64,000 nucleotides of DNA from Chlorokybus atmophyticus (GCA_009103225.1 RHPI01003156.1:288537-352536); one strand, 5' to 3'. Positions 32,364 to 45,428 are shown, counted from the first letter of the stretch. Made by a program: numbers and translations. Notes: generated by a model from the sequence alone, not told the origin.

Positions 32364-33869
32364 CTAGTTGCTTTGTTGCTGACCATGCTGCTGATGATGT
32401 CTCTGTCCACCATCTACTGCAGCACTGCTCCTTCCTTGAGGGTCGAGCTCCCCTTCCTCAGACTCAGTATCACTTCTAGCCCAATAAGGCACAGTGTCTT
32501 CAGTGCTGTATTCAAGGCGATGCTGACCTTCATCTTTATCATCAGAGCTCCTGTCTTCATCACAAGAACTGTTACTGTGATCAGGGCTCTTCTGCTGCTG
32601 TGCTCCCACGCCTTCATGGAAGACGACATCTTTACTAGTTATGATCTTTTTGGTCTCGTCCACCAACACTCTGTATGCCTTTGAGTCCGGTTCATACCCA
32701 AAGAAAATACCCTTCTGGCTAACATGATTCAGCTTTTTCCTTTTGTGCTTGGGTACTAGCACATACGCAGTGCAGCCAAACAACCGCATATTGCTTACAT
32801 CAGGAGCATGCTTATGAAACAGCTCCCACGGAGTCTTTGCCAAAGCACGTATAGGTGACCTGCTCCTGATGTAATTGGCTGTCAGGACTGTTAGCATAAG
32901 CATGTCTTGCACACTGCTCAGTCCAGTCAGCTTGTGAATTGGCTAAGGCATGAGCCTTAGAGATACTGCTACTGGTGTGAGCTGATATCGATCAGTCATG
33001 AGTCTGTAGCAGACATCGAGTCCACTACGCGGAGTATGACCAAGCAGGAGACTTCGGACTTGCTCATGAGGCTGGCGCAGCCTGACGCAGCAAACGCCTT
33101 GGGAGAACGGCGAGAACTCCGCGTATACTTAGCCTTCAAAGGCGTGGCTTAGCTTGTTGGAAAGCTTTGGCTGTAAGCTAGACAACTAAGCTTACATATT
33201 GGCAATCAGCTGAGTATAGCTCACGCGGTGCTTGCTAAAGTAGACATGTGTAGTCTGGCTGGTATAAAAGGCCAGCAAAACTAACATGTTGTTGGTTCGG
33301 GTGAAACCCCTTTGCAAGCCTTGTGTGCACGCCTTGTGTGTATGATCTAGTGCATGTGTATGCTGTAGTTGGCCAGCGCTAGTTCAGTGTTCAACAAGGA
33401 CCGCCTCTGCCCACCAGCAATACTCCAGCTTGGCATCACTGATCATCGCTCTCACTCTCTCCATCAAAGTTAAGTTGAGCCTCTCTACTGCGCCATTTTG
33501 CTGGGGAGTGTAAGGAGCAGTTGTCTGATGAACAATGCCTTGTGCAGACCAGAAGGATGCCAACTCCTTGTTCAGAAATTCTCCTCCCCTATCACTGCGC
33601 ATTGTCTTCACACTGTGCCCTGATTGCGTCTTCATCCAGAGCAATACCTCCTTCACCACAGCTGGTATATCAGTCTTCAACTTCACAGGACGCACAATGG
33701 ACAGCTTTGAAAAATTTTCAAGGAAGGTGATAATGTACGCAGCTCCCCCCATTGACTTTTTAGACAATGGACCACACACATCTGTGTGCACTAGCTGTCC
33801 CACGTGCTCGCTGACATTCTGAACTTGGAAACGGCTGCCTATGCATCTTAGACAACACACATGGCTCAC
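32364..33869 (-). pseudogene. Copia integrase split by a solo LTR
   Basis: The first part (33869-33402) has HTDVCGPL, MRSDRGGEF and TPQQNGAVERLN, the copia integrase core with its catalytic D and E neighbourhoods. The second (32883-32364) continues at NYIRSRSPIRALAKTPWE and GCTAYVLVPK. Removing the 508-bp insertion and one copy of its AGGAC duplication restores continuity between the two parts. A Ser/Asp/Glu-rich spacer follows towards RT. Confidence 0.88.
32889..33396 (+). mobile_element. Solo LTR, 508 bp, TSD AGGAC
   Basis: It starts TGTTAGCATAAGC and ends GTGTTCAACA (TG..CA termini). It is flanked by AGGAC at 32884-32888 and 33397-33401, a 5-bp target-site duplication typical of LTR-retroelement integrase. 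TATA box GGTATAAAAGG lies near 33262, so the element is on +. A related solo LTR is at 48254-48702; the shared core includes AGGCGTGGCTTAGCTTGTTG. Confidence 0.92.
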
Positions 33870-34923
33870 ACAACACTCCCCTGGCTTCCTTGACCTGCTG
33901 CCTAGTCACATTGATGCCTTTAACCAAATCTTCGGCAATCAGCCTCTTGAGGTTGTTATAGCCCAGATGACCATATCTTCTATGCCAAAGCTCAGCTGAT
34001 TCTGCCGTTGTAGTCACCAACACAGTATCAATCTCTACCTCTTGTATCTTACAGAGACCTCTCGGCTGTTCCCTTGCAGTCAATCAGAGCTTGCCATTAA
34101 ACTGCGACCAGCACTTGTCTCCTTCTCCAGAGCACTCCATACAGAGAAGAGGCTTGCCTGTACACCAGGTACATGGAGGACTGACTCCACCGTTTGTACA
34201 CTTTCTCCAACCTTGCACTGAAGCACAGCATTGCCTGTACCCTTCACATCCAGAGCATGTCCCAAGGCTTCCACCATGCTAGGTGTCACTTGAGCCTTGT
34301 ACTCGTGAAGTAGACCAGCATCAGAAGTCAGATGCTGAGTTCAGCTAAAATCGGACACCCACCCAGAACATTGCCTGCTTGTGAATGCTGTAAAGGCTAC
34401 TGCACCTCCACCACCATTGTTGTGCCCTCGAGAAGTATTGCCCCTCCCAGCCTTCTTCTCCTTCAGCTGCGGACAATCCCTCTTCAAATGACCTTCCTGC
34501 TTGCACTGGTAGCACTTGCCTTGAAAGAGCTTCGTCTTCTTCTGTTCTCCCTTGCCACCACCATTGCTGCCACCATAGTTGCTGTTGCTGGAGTTGCCCT
34601 TGCTGCTAGTTGCACCTCCACTAATTCTCCATCTCGCTGCATAGACACTGGCATCACCATCAGCATCGTCGCTTCTGATCTTTGACTTTGTCTTCAGCAG
34701 CACAGGCAGAATCTCACTCAGTTTCAACCTTGATGATGCACTCCTTCCTTCCAGCATGATGACCACAACTTTGTACTCTCTAGGCAGCCCGGACAGCACA
34801 CTCAAACACATATTATCCTCTGAGACTGTCTCTCCAACAGAGGTCAAATTATTCTTGAGCTGTTGTGCACGTCCTATATACTCTGTAACTGTTTCTAAAC
34901 TCAGCTTTCTCATACTATTGAAT
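33760..34923 (-). pseudogene. Copia gag, protease and pre-integrase region
   Basis: Gag (34923-34341) shows SMRKLSLETVTEYIGRAQQL-like UBN2 sequence, followed by a zinc knuckle CYQCKQEGHLKRDC. The protease region (34289-34080) retains LHVPGVQASLFSV. The pre-integrase domain (34083-33760) shows LWHRRYGHLGYNNLKRL and CEPCVLSKMHRQPF. Gag is cut at 34923 by the palindromic repeat. Confidence 0.85.
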
Positions 34924-35293
34924 GGTTGGGTGCGGACCAGACATGGTCTGCTCTGCATGCATACTTGCAAAAACCATGGATTTCACATGGACCAACCATT
35001 GATTTATGTGCACATGTTAAAAACGGACCATACATGGTCCGCACAGGTTCACACATGCATGGAGCAGCTTGGTCCGTGTTTGCATGAATAAGTAGGACTG
35101 CACATGGTCCGTACAACCTCATGAACTTGCGCACCAGCCATGGTGACTTTCGCACCATAGCTGGTGCGCAAGTTCATGAGGTTGGTGCGGACAATGGCTT
35201 CTTTGACGTGAAAGCCGGACCATACATGGTCCGTGGTTCACTTAGGAGGCTAAAATGCAAGTCCGGCGGCACGGACCATTCCTAGTCCTTGAA
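34924..35293. repeat. Palindrome-rich dispersed repeat, copy 2
   Basis: Second copy of the 25771-26117 family. It begins TGCGGACCAGACATGGTCTG and ends GACCATTCCTAGTCCTTGAA, and contains perfect GGACCATACATGGTCC words at 35027 and 35218. It interrupts the copia gag. Inside is a 32-bp-arm inverted repeat (35114-35145 and 35153-35184, one mismatch, 7-nt loop). Confidence 0.78.
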
Positions 35294-35349
35294 CGTCAAT
35301 CGATGTGCTTCTTACTTACCACATAAGTAAGAAACCGAGAGTGACATAA

Positions 35350-35780
35350 GCCAGTCCTTTAGACGTGACATGCGGCTTCAGTCTCTCCGCATCAGTTTCA
35401 AGCTTGGTCGCGCAAATAGTGGCCTACTGCCTATAGACAAAGATGAGCAGCTTGAGTTGTACAAGCGTGGCTTGAATGCGCGTGTGCGCGAGCACCTGCA
35501 GTACAACACGTCAAACGGGATTTCCTTGGGTTCCGAAAGACTTGGCTGCAGAAGTTGAGCGTCTATTTGTACAATGATGGCACGGCGGTGCGGGATTTGT
35601 CACATACGGTCGCTGCGGCAGCTGCAGCCAAGCCGCAGGGGGTGGGAGGAAAGCGTAACCCTCAGCCAAGTGCACACACAGCAAAGAAGGCGAAGATATT
35701 CACGCCTTGAAAAGGGTGGCACATCTGCTGGTGGTGCTACACCTGCTGCGGCTCGCACTTGTTACGTCCAATTGCTTCAG
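35350..35780 (+). pseudogene. Gypsy gag remnant
   Basis: The frame at 35370-35558 (LRISFKLGRANSG, DKDEQLELYKRGLNARVREHL) looks like the capsid C-terminal part of a gypsy gag. A frameshift follows near 35525, and the next frame carries Ala/Gln/Gly-rich sequence. It may belong to the chromovirus that resumes after the poly-G block. Confidence 0.6.
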
Positions 35781-35962
35781 ATGCAAGCAGTAAGCTTGTT
35801 TAATGATTCTGTCCCAAGTGCACGTAATGACACATGCATGGCAAGCACATGACAAGTTGCCATTCTTTAATGTTGAAAAAATGGAAGAGAATGCTTGTGT
35901 GCTAGTTCATGTGGAATTCAACATGCTTACCGACTTGTATTTGTTTAATCCCAACAGAGATT

Positions 35963-36002
35963 GATCCTAAAAGCTTCCTGGCGACAGGAAGCTTTTAGGA
36001 TC
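35963..36002. repeat. Perfect 18-bp-arm hairpin
   Basis: GATCCTAAAAGCTTCCTG, loop GCGA, then the exact complement. No T-run or other terminator-like context follows. Confidence 0.9.
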
Positions 36003-36739
<737 letters not shown>

Positions 36740-37260
36740 CTTTTAAAAACTGGTGGTACCTTTATTATAGACATTCAGTGGCCCAATGCAAGATGTAAAG
36801 TCGTTTTTTATTAACATATGTGCAACACATAACATGTTTGAGAAACAATGGGTTGTCCGCAACAAGATAGCAAGTAAACCCTCACCATTTTCAGCTGCCG
36901 GTGCGGGGGGTGCGTTGCCGGTGATAGGGGAAGTGAAGTTTGATAATTATCATGCCACTCTTGCAATTATAGTGTATCCATCGTTATACCCGGTGTTGAC
37001 GTGGTACCAGGATCGGAATGAGAGGAAAATGTTAAAATGATCGTAAATACTGTCGCACGGTGCACAGTGAAGAAAGGTCATAAGCGTGTAACATTGTCTG
37101 TGAAAGGGTAGCATAGCTTAGTGCAAAAGCAGCCCAACCCTGCGCTACTCACTGCAAGTGAAACGTGCGTTGCGCAAAAACACATCGGCTTCTATGATGC
37201 ACTTGACGTCGTCGGACGACTTTGTACTGGGCAAATATAAAAGGTGTGGCAGACATCATC

Positions 37261-37980
37261 GAAAAGTACCAAGATGTGTTTTTAAATGAGTTGCCAGGCT
37301 TACCTCCTGATTGAGGTGTCGGACACGCAATGCCTTTGATTCCTGATAGCGAGCCTTCATTTCAGCCATATGTAGGCTCAGCCTTAAAGACTGGGGGGAA
37401 ATGGAAGCTGAAATCAAGGAGTTACTGAAAAAGAGATTAATTGAATCGAGTACTTCACCTTTTGGCGCGCCCATCTTGTTTGTGATGAAAGAATGGAAAG
37501 TTGCGCATGTGTGGATTACCGTGCTTTAAACAAGATCACGTAAAGAATTGATATCCGTTACCCCAGATTGATGATGTATTTGATCAACCCCCGGGATGTG
37601 CGTACTTTGGTACGCTGGACTTGATAAGTGGGTTTCATTAGATCCGGAGTCATCCTTTTGATGTTTACAAAACAGCATTCAAAACACCTTTAAACCATCA
37701 ATCATAATAAGTGTTACCTTTTGCCTTGACGAATGCATCTGCAGTGTTAAAAAAGGAAATAAATAAGATCTTCGGTGGCACATTTAGCAAGGATGTGAAG
37801 GGTTACTTGGATGACATCATTGTATTCAGTAAAACCAAGGAAGAGCATAAGCAGCGCTTGGAAGCAGTGTTCACCTTGCTGCGTGCACATCGCTTGTTTG
37901 CCAATCTTGCGAATTTGTGACTTTTGTAAGATAGAGTTGCCATTCTTGGGGCACATCGTGAGCGGTGCGGGTGTGAAAAC
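37261..37980 (+). pseudogene. Gypsy RT, element A
   Basis: Pieces in several frames: LIESSTSPFGAPILFV, a CVDYRALNKI-like stretch, YFGTLDLISGFHQIRSH and LPFALTNASAVL. The catalytic YLDDIIVFSK is intact at about 37804-37833. Frameshifts at about 37310, 37490 and 37915. Confidence 0.85.
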
Positions 37981-38937
37981 ACGACCCTCGCAAAGTGCAA
38001 ATTGTAAGCAATTGGCCTTAATTTAAGCATATTCACTAGCTGCGATCATTCTTACTTTCACAAGTTTATGATGGGGTACTCCACAGTGGTGGTGCCTGAG
38101 AAAAAATTGGTGCAAATTGCTCCATTCTCGTGGACAGCTGAACAAAGTTGCTATGCAACAGGTGAAGCTTTGACTTTAGCTTCACGGTTGGCATTGCCGA
38201 ACTTTTGACAAGCAGTTTACTGTGGTTAGCGATGCGTCCACCCTTGTGTGGTGCAGTACTGTTGCAAGATGGCAGACCATACGCTTATTAAAGTAGAAAG
38301 TTCAGCCCCAGGAGAGGTGAACTACACTACCACTGAGCAAAAGTTGCTTGGTATAGTACATGCTTTTTCAACATGACGATGTTACTTGGAGGGGGTTCAG
38401 TTCACAGTGGTAACTGATCATAATTATTGCACCATTGCAATTGGTGTATTCCTCAGCGCAGCAAAACTTGTCATAAAGGCAAGCTCGCTAGATTGAGTTT
38501 CTGTCCCGGTTTACCCTTGATTGGGTATACCAGCAAGGGAGCACCAATGTTGCTAATCCTCTAAGGCGCTATTTGTTATTGTTGGCGGTTATGCGTGCAA
38601 AATTGCTTGCGACGTGCGGTACATTGCCACATGATGATGAACTTATGCAAGCTGTTGTGCAAAAGCTTAACAAACCAAACAACATGTAGTATATGGGCAC
38701 CGGTTTGGTCATACTAGACCAGCATGATGCTGAGTTGCGTGAAAAATGCGTAGCTAATGTACACGGCGGAAAGCAATTCGGAACAAGGGTTCCACGAAAC
38801 TGAACCAGGCTTGGTACGACTGGCCGCGCCAGCGAGGCCGCGCCGGAAGCCTGGTCCGATATAATCTGCGCCAAGCATGGCGTGGATGTACGGCCGCGGA
38901 CATCCGCACCATACATGGTTTAGTATTTATTTCTGCA

Positions 38938-40200
38938 ATGGTACACAATCCGCCGTACGCTGGGCATTTTTACAGTCGCAAGCCTATTAAGGAAGCGCAC
39001 CAGTTGTATTGGTGGCCATCGTTGCCTATTGACGTAAAGCGTTATGTGGACACGTGTGACAAATGTCAGTGTGACAAGCCGTTACGTAAAAAAACCGCTG
39101 GGTTGCTGCAACCAATGCCTGTTTCAGCAAGCAATTGCGAAAGTGTGAGTATGGACTTACTTAATGAGCTCTTAGAGACAGCATTAGGTCACATGGTGGT
39201 TGCAGTATTTGTGGACCGTGTAACAAAAATGTTTCACATTGTCCCTTGTCGCACTCAGATAGGCTTCCATGAGTAGCGATAGTTTTCGTCGCGTTTGCGT
39301 TCAAGTTGCATGGCTTGCCCCGCAACTTTGTGTCTGATTGCGGTCCGTAACTCGTGGCTTTATCCTGGACGCCGTTATACAGCTTATTACAGATTCAACA
39401 AAACCTGAGCACAGCTTATTATCCGCAAACGGATGGTCAGATAAAAGGCACCAATCGTGTAATTGAGGAAACCATCTGGTAACCCACATTATGGTGATTG
39501 GGACATCCATCTTCCAATGGCTGGATTTGCGATCAATAATGCATGGCAAGAGAGTGTGCAGAAATCTCCGTTTTTCTTACATTATAGAGTGCATCTATTG
39601 AGTCCCATGAACATTAATTGCCCGCTACCGACGTAACTCCCGTACCTGCAGCACGCGAGATGGCTTTGGCCACGCAGGATAGGTTAGCGTTAGCCAAGGA
39701 CTGACTGCGCGCAGCGCAAGACAAACACAAGGCCTAAGCTGATGCGCATCGTAGAGAGGCCAACTACGATGTGGGATATGCGGTGCTTTTAAGCACCAGA
39801 AACATATCCACCAAGAGAGTGGGTACCCACAAGTTTTTCCCTCGCTGGTTAGGCCCTTTTGAAGTGACTGATAAGTTCGGCGCTCACGCTTATCGTTTGA
39901 ACTTGTTTGGACTTGCCAAGGTTGATACGCATTCTCACATGTGTTTCATGTCAATGTACTAAAACCGTAATGTTCTGACCATCAGTTCAACCTCCTCCAC
40001 CCCTCGTTGCAGTGGATGGCGACGATATTGTTAAGTACGAGGTGGAAGCAATCCTGTATTACCGTAAGCCTCGACGCGGACGCGCGCCAACTTACATAGT
40101 GCAATGGAAAGGGTATGGTGTTGAGCACAACACATGGGATCCCAAAGGCAACCTTATCAATTGCTAAGAGATATTTCGGGATAACGGGAGTGTTGTGTTA
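38938..40200 (+). pseudogene. Gypsy integrase and chromodomain, element A
   Basis: The zinc-binding region shows AGHFYSRKPIKEAHQLYWWP and CDKCQCDKPL. The core begins VSMDLLNELLETALGH and MVVAVFVDRVTKMFHIVPC, where the family has a catalytic Asp in the DL(I/L) step. A GPY/F-type module (FFPRWLGPFEV) follows at about 39830. The chromodomain (YEVEAILYYRKPRRGR, IVQWKGYGVEHNTWDP) is read from about 40040 to a stop at 40165. Confidence 0.85.
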
Positions 40201-40337
40201 ACACGCGGACGGTAAAAGGGTGCTGGCAGACATCTTTACCGCTTCGGCCATGGTTCTCTCACTGCTTTTATTTTCAGTGCTTATAGTGGGGCTTTGCTAA
40301 CCCTTTAATCAAGACTTTAAAACCTAGATGGGGGGAA

Positions 40338-40815
40338 TGTAACGGAGTGCTACCTCTATTGGGATTCCCCGCCCTTATTTTGGGAGTAAATCAACGTCCT
40401 AACGGGTACACATAGCCAATCTAGCGATATTAGGGCCGTCAACCTAGTGTTAAGGCTCTAATGTAATGTTACTTATCTGTAACACTGATGTTGATATGCG
40501 TCATGAGTATCATGCCAATATCAGCTGCATGGCGGCGCTGCTAACGCAGCGGCCGCCATAGCCAAGGGATTTTCGACTCCGATAGTTGTCTGGCGGCGGC
40601 GATGTGGTTGGCATGGTTGGTCGCGGTGTTGGGGTAGGGTATAAAAGGCAGGAGGTAGCACCCTCTCCTTACATTCCCTGAGCTTGCTGCGGCGGCCAAG
40701 AATGTTGCGCATGCGATTGTTGCGCAACCATCGCACCATGCTTGGCCATGGCGAGCGTTATACCGACCATTCTCATTGTAGCCTGCTTTGACAAGGTAAT
40801 CAAATATGCTGCACG

Positions 40816-40816
<1 letters not shown>
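40338..40816 (+). repeat. 3' LTR of gypsy element A
   Basis: It starts TGTAACGGAGTGCTACC directly after the polypurine tract. TATA box GGGTATAAAAGGCAGG is at about 40628. The right end is not resolved because it runs into a (CA)n microsatellite. Confidence 0.65.

Positions 40817-40870
<54 letters not shown>
40817..40870. repeat. (CA)n microsatellite, about 54 bp
   Basis: Pure CA dinucleotide repeat adjoining the right end of the gypsy element A LTR. Confidence 0.97.
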
Positions 40871-40872
<2 letters not shown>

Positions 40873-41094
40873 CATCATTGGTGGGTTGCTTAGTCCGCAC
40901 CATGTTTGGTGGGCCTTGCTGGTGCTACTCAGTATATACGTGCCATGGTGGCACATGTTAATAATGCATGCACACATGCAGTCCAGCCATACGTGTCATA
41001 ACAATGTATATAAAGTACCAGCAGTATATGCATACAAACGTTTAAAATCTTTGGCAAGTTGTGCCATCTACACCATTGCTATCTACACCACTCC

Positions 41095-42715
41095 ACCGAT
41101 AGAAATGGGTTTCGGTAAGTCTGGCCGGATCCTTATTACAAATCCAGCGCGAACTTTATTAGGGATACGCAAGATCCTGATTTAATTTATGGCTAGACCC
41201 CTATTCAAGTTAGCGCCTTACAAACGGCCATCCGTCCGGCCGGTCGCATAAGATGTACCAGATTCCCAACAACGTTGGTGACGGGGCGTTATGATTGTCA
41301 ACAAGTGTAATCATGACCAAAACCTGTACGGATGTTTATGCATATGTTGACCACTTTTTCAACACCGTTGGGGACACAATGGTTACATTACAATGCATTT
41401 AGGTTGGAAAGATGGCCGATACGAATCTTTGTCACGTGCTTAACTGGTTTCGTCAATAACGCATGGATTTAGCCATCATCAAGCTATATCGTCGATCATT
41501 ATACCGCATTAGTATAATTGTCTCAATTGTTTGCAGCCTGATCATCAATACATCGCCGGTTCAAGTACCCGTGTGCTCGCGGCCGCCGCTATAGCTTTAT
41601 GATGGCTGGATCCATGCACTATTGGCGAAGGTTGTAACGAAGGTAGGCGGCCTACCTTAACAATGTTATTGATGATCGCGCAGCCATTTCATTAATAAAA
41701 ACGCACCGGCGCGACTTGGTAGGTGACAGAGGGAGTTTATTGCAACAGCTTGCTGGATGGATGGATGGAGATACTTGGCGCCGCTAAGCCAGGTTTGAGT
41801 CCCTAGGCCACCCGCAAGCGGGTTACTTATAAAAAACACTTGTCTACAAACACCTACCGGTGCCTAGCTGTTAATCTAGGTGTCTATATTGGTTTGGATG
41901 CATGATTATGTATATATACATGTATACGTATATATATATATACACACACACATATACACACACACATATGTCCCTTATCATGTTGTTATGTATGTATTGA
42001 AAATTTTGACAACGATACACTATCACTATGTATTTATATGAGATATATATATATATATACATTAAGTATATATATTTATAATACAACTAACAATACAAAC
42101 ATACATACATATATATACACCTGTCAGCTTTGTTCACCAACTAGGGTAGCCTAGTGCTGTTGTATGCAGGTGCTGGTACATGCATTGCGTACCGGTAATA
42201 CGTGAAAGCAATACACTTGGCACGTAAGACAATTGGCCGCCGCTGAAAATGATAGAGTTTTTCAAAACGCATGACAGTGTGTCTCGTGTTGTAGTAGTCT
42301 AATCGGTTAGGTCTTGGGTCATAGGTGGATACTTGTGTACCTGATAGATTTGTCCGTGCAAGCTTGAATCTCGGCAATGGCCCTGCGTTACGATTGTTTC
42401 ATTTTTAGCCGCAAACTGCGGCCATAACATTTCTGGTTAGATCACGCATTATAATTAATCCTCTTGATACATAATTTAACCAAAAACCAGTACAAGATGT
42501 GATGTGGCCAGTGGCCAGTGATGTGGCCAATATTTAGTTCAAGAAAAGATGGATACCAAACTTAATGCACACCAACTACTTTTCCTTCACCATGACAGCT
42601 GGATACCAAACTAAGTTGTGGCTGCAGCAGGAAAAAGTGCAAAAATCGATATGTTGCTTACATGTGGAGCTCTGATTAAGTTATAGCTGGATCTCCATTG
42701 AAGTTGTAGGTGTCA
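41095..42715. repeat. Dispersed repeat, copy A (tRNA-related segment inside)
   Basis: It begins GATAGAAATGGGTTTCGG like copy B at 53966 and shares with it a TA/TG-rich block, a tRNA-like segment, and a right part with GCGGCCATAACATTTCTGG and TTATAGCTGGATCTCC. The tRNA-like segment (about 42285-42380) has an A-box-like TAGTCTAATCGGTTAGG and a B-box-like GCTTGAATCTCGG. The right terminus seen in copy B is missing here. No protein is encoded. Confidence 0.65.
41920..42120. repeat. TA/CA-rich dinucleotide tract
   Basis: Interrupted (TA)n and (CA)n runs inside dispersed repeat copy A. The equivalent tract in copy B is at about 54640-54780. Confidence 0.85.
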
Positions 42716-43500
42716 TGCCTATTGCCCGCGCATACCAGCCTTCATCGAGCATGCCTACATCGAAACCATCGCCCGGCCTATCAGCACACCAACTTTCGCG
42801 CATCACTGACCGGTAGCTAGGTCATGACTCTAGAGTGGCTCATGACCATAGCCTACCAAGGCACCGCGCGTAGCTGTTCAGTTGTGAGTTCAGTTATAAG
42901 TTGTGTTCTATATCGAGCAAGGATTGCTGTGGAAATAGCCTCGATATGACCATTAGCTTATGTTCTGAACAGTCATAATTTAACTGGTATAAGTAGGCAC
43001 AGTGTTCACCGGATCAGCTGGTGACCCTGTTAGTGAGAAAGCTAAGAGCTTGTGAAGCGATTTGACCTACGAACACACCGTCCCGGTTATCAAGAAACCC
43101 CTCACCGTGTGAGAGCCTGTGCATGCTCGTGTGCATCGTGCCTGTCATTGCTATGAGCTTGGTGTGCCTGGTTGCAGTGTGCTTGTTGGCATTAGTTAGG
43201 GCATAGCATCCACGTATTGCTTGCTCACTCACCTCACTTAACAGTGTAACACATTTTTCGCTCATGCAAAGAACTGTGTAAACAGCACTACCTATAGTAG
43301 TGGCTTGTTGACTCACAGTGTCACCCTCTTTGCTCAAGTGAGTGCGTCGCATTCTGTACCTGGGAACACATCCCTGGGCATTCGTTATCACCGTCATTAC
43401 ATAGTGCACACACAAGCACTAGTGTGGTGAGTGGCATCAAGACAGGCAGTAGAGCAAAAACACGTTACTCTGCATACATTTTCACCGGTGGACTAGCTGT
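42716..43500. other. Probable leader or LTR of the methyltransferase gypsy element
   Basis: Non-coding sequence with a TATA-like GGTATAAGTAGG at about 42988, immediately before the gag-like frames that start at 43501. It may be a 5' LTR plus leader. No matching 3' copy was found, because the element is truncated at about 51.93 kb. Confidence 0.4.
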
Positions 43501-44910
43501 ATGAGCAGGCCCGCCCCGTTCTCTCCAATAGACGAGGGTGACCTCGGCAGCTGGAGCCCAACCTCCAATCTCACCTACGAGCGGACCAGTGACGGGAGCA
43601 ACGATCACAGCAGCAAAGGCTCGCGTTCCGTCTCCGGCTTCACACTCCGTTCCTGTCTACTCCTCGGCATCGAGCTTTCCCACTCTCGTCCGACAGTGAC
43701 AACTACGAGATGGAGTCTTCCAGCTCAACCACATCCCTACGCTTCTCCGGACGTGCTGGCACTACCTCGCTGGACGAATTCATTAACAAGTTCCATTCCG
43801 GGATGCGACAGCAAGCTCTGAAGAACAAAGACTGGTCAAATGCGATTTCTTTTCATATTGCTGCTTAGTATCTAGACCATGAACCGCATGATGTCTGAAA
43901 GTCGGTTGCTGAACTGCATCGAGTTGATGGCTATGGCAAGCTCGCTAGCACCATAGCATTTGCGTCACTGCACAGTCCAGTAGCTGTCTTTCCACCTGCC
44001 CCTCCTGTCGCAGTCACCAATTTGTCCATAGCGGCAGCCATTGACAGTGCAGAGGAGGAGGAAGCTGAGTTGATGATCGTCAACCTAACCCCCGCAGAGA
44101 TTGAGATCAAAACGGCCGCACGATGGGCCCGGATCCTGGACCGCTCTGCTGCTATCTTTGAAGAACAACGAGCTGCAGCCGTTGAGGTGGGCACACCTCT
44201 ACCTTTGGCAACACCTGGCTCTCGTGCGGGAGGCAATGCTTTCACCCTCGGGTCAGTCGCACTGCGTGCACCAGCCATCACTGTAGGTGCTGCCATCTCA
44301 GATTCTCCACTCAAGGACCTATACGCTGCACTTCGTCGCACCTTCCCACCGCAGACCACCAGCAAAGTGGAGGAGTTGAGACGGTTCCGACGCAAGCCCA
44401 ACGAGGACCCGCTACGTCTGTACTTTAGACTGGAAGGGCTGCTGAAGGACACTCACTACAAGATCGTCAGTGATGAGGCTGCTGCAGTGGTATATGTCAA
44501 TGAATTGGATGCCACCCTAAGCGAGTCGACGCGCCAAACCCTGAACTAACAGCAGGCCCCTTGGCTGCACCTCCAGGAAGCTTTTAAGACTACACAAGCC
44601 ATCCATAAGCGCTTGGTGTATGAGAAGGCAATGCTGGACATCAACCGCAGTGCCTCATGGCCCATGAGGCCGGGCCTGTAGCCAGCACAACTATTAAGCT
44701 GGCTCCTCGCCTCGAACGTGGCCGGGACGCTCCACCAGCACGCAACAAAGGGAAGCCGTCAGCTCATACTGCTTTGCCTGCCCCTGTGCAATGTCATCGC
44801 TGTGGACGGCATGGGCACTACTAAAAGGAGTGCACCGAAGAATACACAACCCTGGTCTGCGACTACTGTCACAAGACAGGCTACTTGAAGTCAGTTTGCT
44901 GGCTCAAGTT
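43501..44910 (+). pseudogene. Gag and zinc knuckles of the methyltransferase gypsy element
   Basis: The capsid-like frame (44022-44549) includes LKDLYAALRRTFPP, VEELRRFRRKPNEDPLRLYF and LSESTRQTLN. Two knuckles follow: CHRCGRHGHY, then a stop codon and KEC, and CDYCHKTGYLKSVC, where the zinc-ligand His has become Tyr. A (G/N/S)-rich run with GGYNSN/GGHNSN repeats follows (44940-45060). Confidence 0.75.
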
Positions 44911-45154
44911 CCCTGAGTTGAGACCGGCCAACAGCTGCAACGGCAACAATTCTGGTGGCTATAACAGCAACAACACTGGAGGCCACAACAGCAACAACTC
45001 TGGTGGCTACAACAGCAACCATACCGGAGGCCATAACAACAACAACAACTACGCCAATGCTCGCAAGGAAGAGCAAGGCTACAGGGGGAAGAATCGTTCT
45101 CCTTAGCGCAAGGGACTGGAAGGACGTCCGCGTGCTGCTGTTGTTGCTGCCAAG

Positions 45155-45428
45155 CCGCCAGCTGATGACCATATTGCTACCCTCATGGCGCATATGGCAC
45201 GCTTGGAGGAAGACAAGGAGCACGACTACTGCGCCTGCTACGCTGCCTGGTGGGCACCAATGGCTCCGAAGCGCACGAGAGACACCAGCCAACCCGCCAG
45301 CTGATGACCATATTGCTACCCTCATGGCGCATATGGCACGCTTGGAGGAAGACAAGGAGCACGACTACTGCGCCTGCTACGCTGCCTGGTGGGCACCAAT
45401 GGCTCCGAAGCGCACGAGAGACACCAGC
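45155..45428 (+). repeat. 139-bp tandem duplication in the gag tail
   Basis: The block starting CCGCCAGCTGATGACCATAT at 45155 recurs at 45294 and is essentially identical over about 134 bp, so the duplication is recent. The unit length is not a multiple of three and shifts the frame. Confidence 0.93.

Larger units (their letters stand above)
30433..34923 (-). mobile_element. Ty1/copia retrotransposon, decayed, 5'-truncated
   Basis: Read on minus: gag with zinc knuckle (34923-34341), protease region (about 34290-34080), pre-integrase and integrase (34083-33402 and 32883-32364), reverse transcriptase (32225-31200), RNase H (31236-30856), then a 280-bp 3' LTR (30712-30433). The gag-IN-RT-RH order defines copia. 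Frameshifts and stops break the polyprotein. A solo LTR is inserted in the integrase. The 5' end, including the 5' LTR and the gag N-terminus, is missing: gag stops at a palindromic repeat at 34924. Confidence 0.9.
36786..40816 (+). mobile_element. Chromodomain Ty3/gypsy element, decayed (element A)
   Basis: Order on +: RT (about 37261-37980), RNase H (about 38080-38580), zinc finger and integrase (38938-39570), integrase C-terminal GPY/F-like module (about 39760-39960), chromodomain (about 40040-40190). Then comes a purine tract GATGGGGGGAA and an LTR starting TGTAACGGAG at 40338. This is the chromovirus layout. Many stops and frameshifts are present; a GC-rich insertion of about 130 bp (38800-38930) precedes the integrase. 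No 5' LTR is visible. Confidence 0.88.

Noticed and set aside
38800-38930. Third copy of the GGACCAT palindromic repeat
   Set aside because: It has CCAGGC/GCCTGG arms and one CCATACATGG word but lacks the shared ends and internal order of the other two copies.
42270-42390. Functional tRNA gene
   Set aside because: The A- and B-box-like words are imperfect and too far apart, and no acceptor stem pairs; it is a tRNA-related repeat at best.
44891-45355. Minus-strand frame of 154 codons over the zinc-knuckle region
   Set aside because: It is the antisense of the Gly/Asn/Ser repeats and gag tail of the + strand gypsy element.
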